DNA from: Parelaphostrongylus tenuis
Lineage: Eukaryota > Nematoda > Chromadorea > Rhabditida > Metastrongylidae
Length of the DNA: 64,000 nt
Assembly (NCBI GenBank): GCA_019055375.1
Contig: JAHQIW010004423.1
Coordinates: 248,001 to 312,000, forward strand
Direction: 5' to 3'
Shown: positions 1 through 11,179 of the stretch, in pieces
Numbering within the stretch: the first letter of the stretch is position 1
Layout: each line of letters begins with the position of its first letter
Translations under genes and position numbers: made by a program
Notes under the pieces: model-generated
What the model saw: only the letters and a program-made list of their open reading frames with translations
The model's database searches: none
What the model was told of the DNA's origin: nothing

Positions 1-253
1 AGCTGTGAGTAAGGAAAACTGGGGAATCAAGCAATTTGGTTTCCTTTTATTTTATCTTTTTCCGGACGAAACTTTGATCTAACGTGTTCAAGACAAAGAC
101 GTAGAGACGTGCACTAGTAGAGATGAATGTACTCCAAGCAGTTTCGAATTTGAACATGAACAATGGCGTTCCCAGCTGGTCACAAAAGTCATCTTGTCAC
201 CAGAGAGTGTACGTTTCTGATTAAAATAAAGCTGATACCCATCAGTAACGTGA

Positions 254-255
<2 letters not shown>

Positions 256-285
<30 letters not shown>

Positions 286-313
286 GTATATATAAATATA
301 TATATATATTATA
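256..313. repeat. TA microsatellite
   Basis: Run of TA dinucleotides with a few interruptions. Similar AT-rich runs occur at 8447-8475, 53035-53062, 53160-53178, 54690-54786 and 55120-55171. Confidence 0.9.
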
Positions 314-469
314 TGTTCAGAGATGTTTAACCTCCATTCTATTTCCACTGAAAATACGTGCCAACCACTATACAACTGTAACTCCTGCTTTGCTGTCCTT
401 TTTCCGCAATTTGATCCGAAAGTCAATGAGTGTTGACTTCAAAGTTGTTTTGTTGGATATGATGTTGAG

Positions 470-655
470 ACACGAGGAGCCGGGGCCGAATGGTTCTGAT
501 GCTGGACGCGGCGCGTGTGTGACCGAACCCAACCTCCCAACACTGCGAAAGTCCACAACAAACGCCCTTTGGAATGCCTCAGCCAAACTATCCTCGAGAT
601 TGCAAGGAGTCGTTCTCAACCAGTTCTACGACGTTCAGAAGACGAAAAACTGACT
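470..655 (+). repeat. tRNA-derived SINE-like copy 1
   Basis: Shares its layout and 3' part with the copy at 54780-54980: a gccg-a-tggttctgatgctgg A-box-like start, a gaccgaacccaacc B-box-like element, then aatgcctcagccaaactatc, ctcgagattg-aaggag and a tail ccagttctacgac-ttcagaa-gacgaaaaac. The two short overlapping frames here are not genes. Confidence 0.55.
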
Positions 656-1130
656 TAATACTCGAAGTACTGTTGTACGCTTAGTGATGTTTTGACTCTG
701 TTCATAATGAACGACCTAACAAATTACCAATGTCTCATTTAACGGCGAAATGAGACACTGTTGTCGTCATGTTTACAATAGCGATGACTGAGGCAAAGTT
801 TCTTTTCCGAGTCAGTCTAGTCAGTTTTGACATATCTGCAAGAATTGTTTGTGGAGGGAGGCCACCGCGCTATACCTGTACATCACTGATTTGACACGAG
901 ACGTCATGAGAAGAACAACTAACTTCGATCTGTGCTTTCGCTTGATAGACTGATTTGCTTGGTGTACGATCAACGTAGAGAATGTTTTCAATTTTCCTTG
1001 CGTTGTATGTAGAATCTACTTGAAGGCTACCTCATATATTTGACAGGTAGCTGGCTGGAAATTGTCTAAAAAATGAATTTTGAGGAGTACATTGTGAATT
1101 CTCTGTTATGAATGTCAAAGGGCTCTTTTC

Positions 1131-2011
1131 GGTTATCCGAAAGCAAATGTATATCCGACCTCATTCACTGGACAAGAATTTTTCATAGGAACTTCAGTAG
1201 TCAATCGAAAGCTTAGATCTCTGGCTAACGCGATACGTGGTCGGTTTTCCAAAATACCTTTTTATAATACTTCAAAATCCGAAATAGAATTATGTTTTGC
1301 ACGACCACGCTTTATTTTTCTCATCAGGCTTATGTTTTGTTGGACAAAACTCCATCGTTAGAGTTCTAATACTCTTTCAATAGCACAAGTCTCGGAGAAC
1401 TCAACAATGTGTCTGCTTTATGGAGAAACTCTTTCGCTAGCGGTGTAGCAGAAAGAAAACATTTGTGTTTTGCACCTCGCCGACAGAGCTCTTTCTTTAT
1501 ACTATTGGTAATCATTCGATAGCGTATGTTTCAACAATTCCAACGCTATACCTATATCCTGGAAAGACTGTTGTACTGCAGTGTAGCAGGAGAAATAAGA
1601 TCATATTCGGTGGTCTATTTACCGGCTAATCTATGGATAGGGGCGGAGCGATCGATCGATGCCCTGACGCGTTAGACATCTGAGGTGCAACTTGTTATTC
1701 AATTGAGATTTTTTCTCCCTTTAAGAGAACCTCGAGGTAAAATGGTTAAATTAGATACTGTGGAATTTTATCTACACGTTCATATGATATTCTTGCCTCC
1801 AGGGACCATATGCATAATAAAAATGAAGGCATATGGCGGGTGTGAAACATAATTTTGTTTTGTATGTTACAGTGTTGTAAAGGAGTCTTTTTGAAAAGTG
1901 GCTTCGTAGCACTGTAGCCAAAGATTTAAGCTTCCGCATGATTACTAGCACTTTTATGAAACATCCTTGTCTAGCGAATGAGGTCGATTACTCATTTGTT
2001 CCCGGATAACC
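1131..2011. mobile_element. foldback element family A, copy 1
   Basis: The left part (ggttatccgaaagcaaatg..., cgacctcattcactggacaa) is the inverted repeat of the right part ending ...ttgttcccggataac with cattcgctagacaagg. The arms are long (about 150 bp clearly, more with divergence), so the transcript would fold back. No coding capacity seen. Related copies at 11434-12166 and about 38300-39270. Confidence 0.65.
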
Positions 2012-2334
2012 ATAAGTAGCTAATGTCGAATGCTGGTGGAAATGATTATCCTCGTGATTTTTAGGTAGCCGTAATTAGACGTTTCCTGAGACAATCCTTG
2101 CTTGATTGCACAAGAGAGCTGGGGAAGAGAATCTAGCTAGCGCCTTACTTATCACATTACTTCCTAAGACACTTCTTCACTAACCAGTGCCCTGCTGGCC
2201 CTCAAGACCAAACTTAAAATCCACTAGTACCAAACATTGCAATTGACTATTTTGAGACTTTGCTTAAGAACAATGTCAATCTTTCAATATATTTTGAGCC
2301 TTTTATTTTCGTTGGTCGTTGATCGCCTCTACGT

Positions 2335-2690
2335 AGGGGTGAATCCTCGAGGAACTGACTGAATGAAAAGGCACCGTGCAACTGACTAGGCTGTTAGGCT
2401 GAGGCACATGTCTGCATTGTAAACGGGCCCATAAGAGACCTCATGAAAGGCTCATAATACATCGTCAGATTATATTATCCACTATTAATCTTTCCTCTAC
2501 CGTCCTCTTAAAATTCAGATTAAGCTTTTGACATGCAGTTTAAAACATTCGTCTTCGATATCTCTCTGCAGAGAGAGCAGGCTCCCGAGAGAACTGACTT
2601 ATAAAAAGATCGAAAGACGACGGGTTCTGCCCGACTGACGAGTCTGTAAGGACGAAACACGTGTACAAGAGCCCTTACTAGACCACATGA
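2335..2690 (+). ncRNA. tandem hammerhead-ribozyme-like units (second copy well formed)
   Basis: Two related segments about 250 bp apart. The second (2622-2674) has the hammerhead core CTGACGA (2635-2641), stem II GTCT/GGAC with loop GTAA (2642-2653), GAAA (2654-2657), and a self-complementary stem III ACACGTGT (2657-2664) followed by A; predicted cleavage after 2665. Distal stem I can form between GGGTTCT (2622-2628) and AGAGCCC (2668-2674), but the stem I base pairs next to the core are poor. The first unit (core near 2380) has CTGACTA and GAGG in place of GAAA, so it is decayed. Tandem hammerheads with tiny or palindromic stem III are typical of Penelope-like retroelements and retrozymes. 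Confidence 0.55.
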
Positions 2691-4094
2691 CATGTTGGTT
2701 CAAATAATAATGAAAGGATCTATTTAAATTTGAAAGTGGTCTTAATAAAACACTCGAAATAAGGGTTAAATTTGAGCGCCCATTATCACTCATGTAAACG
2801 AGCTTGCAAGTAAAATAACGTGAATTATGGATCTTAGGCTAATTCATTTCCTGAAGCACATCACGTCCGATTTCACGAGTATACAAATGTTCTTGGCCCA
2901 TCTACTTAGCGGATCCCCTTCGCACATATTTTATGGAGGCCTTTGTCGTTAGTACTTCTTACAAAAATGCGTCGAATGACTTCGCAATGCAAGCCGTTCT
3001 CGATTTTTCATACAATATTAAAGAGAAATATTATAAACATTTGTGCCCTGTCGGTTTGGGTCATCTATACCAAAAAAGTGCCTAAACTACTCAATCGTGA
3101 AAGTTATCGCGAAGTTTTCCGCACAAATGAAAGGTAGATAATAGGAGAGACTTCCACCAAACCTGTCAATTGGCTTCATGACTAACGTGGAAGTTCCAGT
3201 GATCAACCTCTGGCCGAAAGGTATATACCCAACTGTACCTAATCAGCGCAACGGGAGATGGGCAATTATTTTGAATTGCTAAGCAGTAGTCAGAACAAAT
3301 AAGTTTGGCATTGGAGAAACCGAGGAAAGACTGGCATACGTTTTTGTACCCTCATGTCACACTATCCGAGACGACTACATCGCCGAATGACACCAAAACT
3401 CAAGTAGATTTACTCGTTCGCTACTTCACTTGTCACCCTTCACACGTAAAACGCATGCTTGAGAAAAATATGTTTAAGCTTGTCACCAGCATGTGCACGG
3501 GAGGAGAGCAAGCAGGGTAATCTTTGTTGTGAAAAATAGCCTTTTCGGTGGCTACGAAACTATAGTTTCTCGAGATAGGGTAACCAGAAGATCTATGCAC
3601 ACAGGGTAATACTAATGAGAATAAAGTCCTGTTTACACTGCCCTTTAATTCCAGCGAAATAAGTACAGTAGCCTATCATCTTATTTTAGCAAAAAGCTGG
3701 CCCCAAATGTTCAAATTCAGTGTTCAATAGCAGCATTCCGCGCCTCTTCACTAATCACACTTTCCGCACAAAATTGAGTTTTTCGAAGCAAAGTTTTTGT
3801 GAACAGTCGAGTAGAGAGTTATCAATAAGATAACTTCCTAAAGCCGACGCCTACTATGCTTACCTGCATACCTCGAGCTATCGATCGATTACATGAAATC
3901 CAGAAAAAAAACACTTTTGTACGTCAAAATAAATAACTGGAAAGTGTGGTATCTTTAGACTTCACGTCATTGTCTACGAGTAAAACTGGCTATTTATTAT
4001 GAGAAAAAAGATTTCTGCATCAGGTTTTTTTCTCTGCTGAGGTTATGGCAGGTTTGATCTGATAGGCTTCGTGTCTGTTTTACCTCTTTAGGTT

Positions 4095-4130
4095 ATGAAG
4101 ACGGCAAAGCCGCCGAAACGACGTCAGGCA
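4095..4130 (+). other. degenerate hammerhead-like hairpin
   Basis: TGAAGACGGC, loop AAA, GCCGCCGAAACGACGTC. The GAAAC box and a GC-rich stem II-like hairpin are present but C3 of the core is not. It resembles sequences at 54010-54045 and 55495-55530. Confidence 0.3.
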
Positions 4131-5440
4131 GTATTGCATTGAGTAAATCTTGAACTTTTGCTGTTAATAAACTTGTCTCTTCTAATCACGAAACAGTGAG
4201 CGCTCAAATAATCGTTGCACGTTTGTTGGTCTTGTTATATTGTTATTATGGAGTAGTTCAGATTGACGCTTCATGTCTCGCGTGACACATAGGTACAGAC
4301 AAAAGCGACCAGCCTCTCGTGATACGACACTCTTGATGTCCATCAGTTCTGTCAAAGACCCAAAGCGTATGGATATAAATCTACCTCATCACGATTCTCC
4401 AAGCCTCCAAGATTATAACTCACATATTACAGGACTTTCAGTTAACCGCCGTCGTGACAAAAGTCTACCTTCGTGAGTTGATTACTGGAACGTACACACC
4501 ACGAAAATTATTCAACAAAATAATGACAATGCTACCTATTTAATTGCCTTATTAATGAACTTATTCAGATTATGACGCACTCGTTACTGCAATAATTTGT
4601 AACATCGGTCATATTTGAAGTGAAAATCTATAGTAAGTCCATTTAGTTCACAATAAGCTTTATCTATTGAAGAAATAATTGTAGACATTCACTGGCCGTC
4701 AAATAAATAAATACTGAATTTCTAATTCACTAGCTTGAATCCCGCATACTCCTTGATAAGAGTTATAATAGTTGTACTTATGGTAAAAAAGACATCACAC
4801 AGACACACACATGAACAGATAGAAACAAATTGATAACAAAACAAGAAATTTGGTGAAACACGCAAAAGCTGAGATGCCGACAATCATGGAGGGAGTATGC
4901 GGCTAGATTAAAGATTATTAGCATACTAGCTAGCTATCAATAAAGTTAAACCAGTAGTAATTCGCAAGAATACGATAGAATATTATGATTAGAACATAAA
5001 AAACACGCACACAAATCTGAGAAGATACATGGAAGTTGTCAAACTTCTAACTTCCGTCGTTCGAAGAGTGAGTGTCGGGTGACATCGTCATGAGGACATT
5101 CTGAAAAAAAAGCTATACAGGGTATCAGAGTTAAAGGACTTTACTTTTGTGGGAAGTTATGCATACGATTGAAAAGTTACAAAAACGAACTTTGTACATC
5201 ATGCGATAGCCAAGTATGGGAAAAAAGTTAGCTGAAGTTTACGGAGGTACAATTACCAATGCGTAAATGATTTTCAAGTCATTTAATCAAACCAGGACTA
5301 GTCATACGTTAAAGCGATATTGCCCATAATATTTTACACAAATAAAGCAGTATGAGCTGTATATTGCTCAAACTTCCTATTACATTGCTATATTAAAGTG
5401 TTCAAAGCGCATGTATATAACCTAGTCATCTGCTTTCTAT

Positions 5441-5965
5441 TAGGTTGGAAAGAATGTTCTGGCGCACTCGTAAAACACTGAGAATTAATGCGTGAATTCC
5501 ATACAAAAACGATAATAACTGAACTTCAAAATAAAGGCCATCGTTTTCTACGAATTCCTGCCATCGGTCGGCCAGGTTTCGGATTTGATAAAAGTGCGAT
5601 CTTTCGACTTCGAATCAAAGAACTCTTCATCTTCAAAAAAAGCAATCAAATCTTCGTTTTTCAACTTTGTAGGCGTAGCTTGTCTTCGAAATTGAGATCT
5701 CTGGCATTAAAAAGCGCTGGAACCAGCGTTCAGCAACAGATTTGCTTGTTATGCCTTCCACTTCAACTCCGTTGATTTCATCGACTACAGCTCGCTGTAA
5801 AAAACCTTTTTTTCAATAATGAAGCAATAAAACACGAACTTCGATTTTATCGTTGGACATAGCGGAGGCTTATAAGAAAGTGGAGAAAATCTCACATAAG
5901 AAAGTGTATTCCCATGATATGCATGGAAGATATCTCATGAACCAGAACTTTCTTTCCAAGTGTAG
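5441..5965 (-). mobile_element. internally deleted mariner transposon
   Basis: Terminal inverted repeats TTAGGTTGGAAAGAATGTTC (left) and ccagaactttctttccaa (right, about 5942-5959). The minus strand encodes a decayed mariner transposase start (MSNDKIEVRVLLLHYWKKG, then VVDEINGVEVEG, SKSVAERWFQRF, NARDLNFEDKLRLQS) joined directly to a typical C-terminal end (WQEFVENDGLYFE); the catalytic DD(34)D part is missing and frames are broken. A dead, non-autonomous derivative. Confidence 0.7.
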
Positions 5966-7536
5966 TAATATATCTACTCATTCCGTACTATACGGACGCT
6001 ACAGCATCCGTACGTACCGCTTTTTTTCTCCCACTGAAACCGCGTTTTTTTTTTTCAAAAGCCTAAGCTCTCTCCCCTTTTCGTGAATAGAGAAATAAAA
6101 GAACGATTTCACGAATTAATTCTCCGCTCCAAAAATGATTCCTGATTAATAAAACAATACTAATTTCAATGCGACGTTGTGATTGAACAGAGTGGAATGG
6201 GATGGATACCATCATCACGCAGCAATGTACTAGGGCTTCAAAATTGGACATACAGTGGAGTACTGATCAGTCACCCGAACTAGGAAGAAAAATCAAGATT
6301 TCCATTCGAAAAGCATTTGGTTAAGATTAGACTAAAGTTGCAATTTGTTACTATCCTAAGACACTCGGGTCACACGATACCTACCTAAAAGGAGGGTAGA
6401 ATGGATGTGATGACGACTTGATATTATTTGGTCCAGCTTTATCACCTTGATATCTTATTGAAAAAAAGTTGCTTGACCAGTGATCCACTAATGAAAGGGA
6501 AACGCTTCTGTACAAGTATGACTCATTGTGAAAGCGAAGTATTATGTAAGCTGCATTACAACTACATTATAATAACCTCATACTGTTCAAATTTCAGTAG
6601 TTTTACTGTATTCATTGCCTTAAATAACTTTTTAGAAGCTTTGAGAAGTAGAGTGTTCATTCAGCATCAACCTGAGATTTTTATATCCAATTTAGATTGC
6701 CGTTAACTGCTGGTCGAGTTAATTCTTCCTGCAATCTTGATATAGCGGTATTTGGGAATTACCAAGTCTTCACTGCAAATGTTCATTGGTCTTTGTGGCT
6801 CGAAAACGATTTGAAAAAAATGATATAATGCATGGATAACTAGTTGTTAGTCCGATTCCCAACAAGTCAACAACGCTCCGAAATTAGCGATTGATATTAG
6901 AAGTATCTGGGAAATGTTCACTGTAAACAAATGAGTTCTGACTGAAAATTTTGGAAAAAGAAATCTAGGAAATGACATCGGAAGTGAAATCGTAAGCACA
7001 TGCATTATCCAATTTTTTAAGCTATGCAATGTTTGCTTTATCTAACGTTTAAGTAAGAAATACATTTATAAATGTACATCACGCAATATTTCACTTGACG
7101 AACATTGTGGCATGTTCGCCCTTTGCTACTCTCAGTATGAGACGTGCAGCATTGATGAGACGGTCGAAACCGTCGATTCGTACGTATAGCACTAACATAT
7201 GCAATACCAAATCTCGGAAAAGGCTTATGAAAAGTCTGTGAAAATGGAAAATTAGCCGAATGAAGGCAATTTATAGAAGTGCCATAGAACCGAGCGATAA
7301 GAAGATAATGAGCGGATTCTTTTTTCTCTGCTCATGTTGTGGAATGTTGTGGACTAAATTTACATAGCGGCTAATGATTCATGGGGCATTGCTTCATTGA
7401 ATGACAAATTTTTCACAGCACGTGAATCAATGGACAATTTTATCGATTCATTCATCAATGTCGTTTTGAATTAAAAATGACTAGAATCGAGAAAAGAAGA
7501 GAAGAGAAATGATCGACGAACGATAACACGTCACAC

Positions 7537-8443
7537 CTACGGCTGTTGTGGTGATTTTCGTCGGCATACGGTTCGTGTGATATTGCCTTCAGCGTCAACC
7601 GTCTCAAACTGCTCCTCCATCGGCAGATTACGCACCCGTTCCTCGCTCTCGGTACCGGTAAATGTAACGTGGCTCATGACTGGGTCACGCACCTGAATTG
7701 AATAACTATTTCATGGTATACGCTTTTGTAAAACCTCATCATACAATCGCTTTCCTTCCTTTTCATTAACTCTCTCCTGAGTTATTTTTTATTGTTTGTA
7801 TTTGTGCTCACTTCAGTTTCCTTCCTTTTCATAATGTCCTTCATCTTTTCATATCTTCTCTCTTATTTTGCCTTCACACTCCTTTTCTATTTCACCAGAA
7901 TATCCATCAAAGCAGTTATCACATTTCGTTTCTGCATCATTGCGCTCGCGAGATTTTTAAAAATGAAAAAATTTTAAGCAGATTTTTTGTGGACACTTTG
8001 AAGAACAGTACGTGACTTCCTCCTAAAAAAGAATTATCAATTGCCTAAGTTGAAAAATCAGCATTACCCGTGTTTCTACTCTGCGTGAGATGGTTTGTAC
8101 AGTTCCGTCGGGTCCGATGGCCGTCGTCTCAAATGTGGTCAGCGTAGTCGGATAATCACGTAGCATAGTATCTATATCGCCTTCTAGTGAGTCTTTATCG
8201 TCATCGTCATGTTCTTGGTAAGTGCCCACCTAAACATGCGAGTTAACAGCTATCGACATCCACCGACCTTTCCTATTGAGGCATCTTTTCCCTAGATGTA
8301 TGGCTAGGTGAAGGAGAAGTACTGAAACGCAGATCAAAAGCTACTTAAGGTATTGGTCCTAAGACTTAGCGAATTTGTAGATGTCCTCTGTCGTTAGCCT
8401 CTTTTAATATTTATATTTGTTTATTTGCATGTACAGTGATATG

Positions 8444-8479
<36 letters not shown>

Positions 8480-11179
8480 ATGCATGCGATTCCGTGACTA
8501 CGGGTATGCTATTTGAATCACGCACTTCGATCTGGGCAATATGAATCAGACAAAGTGACTGGACGGAACATAGGAGACGAATTATAATTATAAATAAGCA
8601 CCACGTTGGCTCTGGGAAACACGGAGATCTACCAGTGATTATAGTCAACACCACGGCATGGCCTAGAAAGTCAGTTGTGGGTATCTTTCTATCTTGAATG
8701 ACAAAATTGAACGAACTCATATTCTCAAGCTCGAAGAATTCTCTACTATGGTAAAGTCGCTCGTAAGAATTCGGACAAACCGGCAGAATAACTATATCTC
8801 CTAACTATGTAAACTTTAACGACTATGGTGACATTCGGCACTTTGATCGCACGAGCTCTGACGACAGAATCGTATGCTAAAACGTGATCTTTGAAATGAA
8901 TGTCAGGTGCAATTTTTTTTTTTTTGATTGAACGAGATGCGATGACATTGAAGTCTGTAACTATCGGCGTAAATTAGTTCAAAAGTATGCGGAGGAACTA
9001 AATATAGGTAAGACAATAGTTTCAATACTGGTCAATCAGCTTACTAATTTAGAAAGAAAAATAGAAAAATGCGCATCGAGACCATCTATGTGAGGTCAGC
9101 TCTGCGCAATAAAAACTATCTGCTTCTTCCAAACTCTCATTTTTGTACTCTGTTCGAGGCTGGTACTAAAAAACATCAGACATAGTATTTATTGAAAAAA
9201 GGGCACCAATCTCGTTGTAGCCTATGCAGAAGAGCTTGTGAAATGAATCATCATTTTTTCACACCAAATTTCAGTAAAAGTCGCTCTTATGAATTATCTC
9301 CTACTTCGTATCCTTAAATTTGCCTCGATGTAGGTTGTGTAGTGCAATTCACAACATTATCTATCAGATGCGAAGACGAAACTACAAGGCATTCACGAAG
9401 TGCAATTTCTGTGCAAAGAAAGTTATGCTGATTTCTTCGTATTTGGTCGACAGAGACGTTAAAACTAGATTTCTTAATTCTGGGTGGTTACTTCAACGGT
9501 GAAATATTGTCAGAAATACATAAAATGCACCATGAACTTGAACGACTAGGATCGGTGTGGACCCACTGCAAAGAGACAGAAATTGTGGCATAACAACGGG
9601 TCAATGTTTCACGAGTGCATAAGTGATGGTTCAGAATACGCTTAAGTACAAAAGTGTAATCCTCTTTAGTAGTTTTATAGATCCTTGTGCTGTTCAGTAA
9701 CAACACGATTACAACTTACTGTTTCTCCGCTCAACAAGCCATGTGTATCTTGACTCGTCATCTCTTGACTTGCACCTTCGAGTAGTGAATCCCGCTCATG
9801 CGGTATATTCTCTAATGAATCTTTCGCACTGTCTTCTAGAGGAGTAATAACCTGAAAAACCTATTATATCTTTCTAAAGCCCAGTCATTTGAACAGTAAA
9901 CAGTTTATTATTCAAATGCATTGAAATTGTTATTATTTATGGAATAAGTAGAACCACTAAATGCTTGGTTTATTTCTGTTTTTTTAACTAACCTATGAAT
10001 TCTGGGCCGTATCTGTCAAATTAGTGTGAGTTCATGCATTGATCACTTAAATATCAGTAAAGCTTAATTTTCTCATTTGTCATAAATCAATTTCATACTC
10101 ACTTCATACTCCGCCAGAGAAGATACGTCACTGTCCCTTTGAACATCGTGTGATTCAATTGCTTGATAAGATGGTTCAAGAGAATCAGTGCTAGTTTCAA
10201 GAAGCGGTAATGTCACCACAATCGGTTCATGTTCAAGTGAATCTACTGGCGACGCTAATGGTGTTACAGCATGAAGATCTTCTTCATCGATTGGTCTTGT
10301 TTTCACTTCCGTTTCCTCAAGAAATACATAATTACTGTGAAAAATCGATTTCCACACATCATACGACAAATCGTTAAGAATCACTAAGATTGCTGAAAAG
10401 TTTCTTGGTATTTTGAAGCAAGTAGTTTGGACTATAACCATTTGCACTGCCTTTAACTACTAATGCTTACAAATACTTCCCTACTGCTCTGCATGTACAC
10501 GTCTTGCGATTTTAGATTAGAATGGAAGAAGAAACTAGGTTGTTCAACATAGCAATTTCTTATGATGATACTTACTGAGTGGTCTTCTTCGTCATCATCA
10601 CGTGTGCTCATATCTTCGACTTCAGATTCTTCTCGAATATCTGGTAACATCGCAACATCTTCTTGGGGAGAAATATTTGCAGCAATTTCTTGTTCAAGCT
10701 TTTCAAATTCTGTCAATGAGTTCACTGATCCTTCAGCTGATCTAAGTTTACCAGCAGCGTACAATTCAATTTCACTCGCACTAAGGCTGCCTTCTCCTCG
10801 ATTGGCCACTACTTGTTCCAAACGTTCAAATTCTTGAAGACTTGTCAGTGATACATTGTCACTCGATACATGCTTGTATTTCCCTATCAGTGCCAGTGTA
10901 TCTGATGGGACACCAACGGAAGAGTTTCCACTACCATTGATAGATTCAATGTCTTCAGGCTCTTCTTCAACAGTTTCTAATTCGCCTTCCATTGGAGCAT
11001 CGTCCATAGCAGAACAAATTACGAATCCTTCCTCACTTTCACTAAGCCCGCCTTTGCTCGACCCTTCTGAAGATGGTGACTTTTCTGTTGGCTGTGTGTC
11101 TACTAGCTCTTCTTGACCTTCGCCACTCTTCACGGCCAACTCACTCGATCGTAATGACGAAGGTTCACTAAAATTTGAA
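7537..11179 (-). CDS. unc-44: unc-44 five C-terminal exons of the giant isoform
   Basis: Exons 10576-11179, 10103-10315, 9720-9851, 8068-8229 and 7537-7692 (stop TAG 7537-7539). The first is entered in phase 2 and encodes paired blocks [20 protein letters not shown] and [20 protein letters not shown], likely short coiled coils, in acidic Ser/Glu-rich sequence. Then [40 protein letters not shown], and [20 protein letters not shown] ending in RRVETR. The last exon gives [20 protein letters not shown], ...[20 protein letters not shown] and stops after KSPQQP. All later junctions are phase 0. The basic C-terminus and the PDGTV/AEGNIT motifs agree with what I recall of the worm protein end. Two acceptors 12 nt apart (exon start 11179 or 11167) are both phase-compatible. 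Confidence 0.9.

Larger units (their letters stand above)
1..7536. other. intergenic sequence downstream of unc-44
   Basis: AT-rich, no protein-coding gene supported: the open frames are short, on both strands, and lack recognisable motifs. It holds a TA microsatellite (about 256-313), a SINE-like copy (470-655), a foldback element (1131-2011), tandem hammerhead-like units (about 2335-2690), a degenerate hammerhead-like hairpin (about 4095-4130) and a deleted mariner (5441-5965). The stretch 6000-7500 shows nothing I recognise beyond the unc-44 3' UTR that must lie just below 7537. Confidence 0.6.

Noticed and set aside
4273..4476. 67-codon plus-strand frame (MSRVTHRYRQKRPASRDTTL...)
   Set aside because: No recognisable family, no splice context, and it sits among repeat remnants. 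Kept as unexplained sequence.
7150..7190. TTGATGAGACGGTCGAAACC as a further hammerhead
   Set aside because: The first core base is T, stem II would have only two pairs, and the sequence after GAAA forms no stem III.
10562..11116. Plus-strand Ser-rich frames opposite the C-terminal exons
   Set aside because: Antisense of acidic Glu/Asp-rich coding, which always gives Ser/Leu-rich open frames. Splice sites and homology support only the minus strand.
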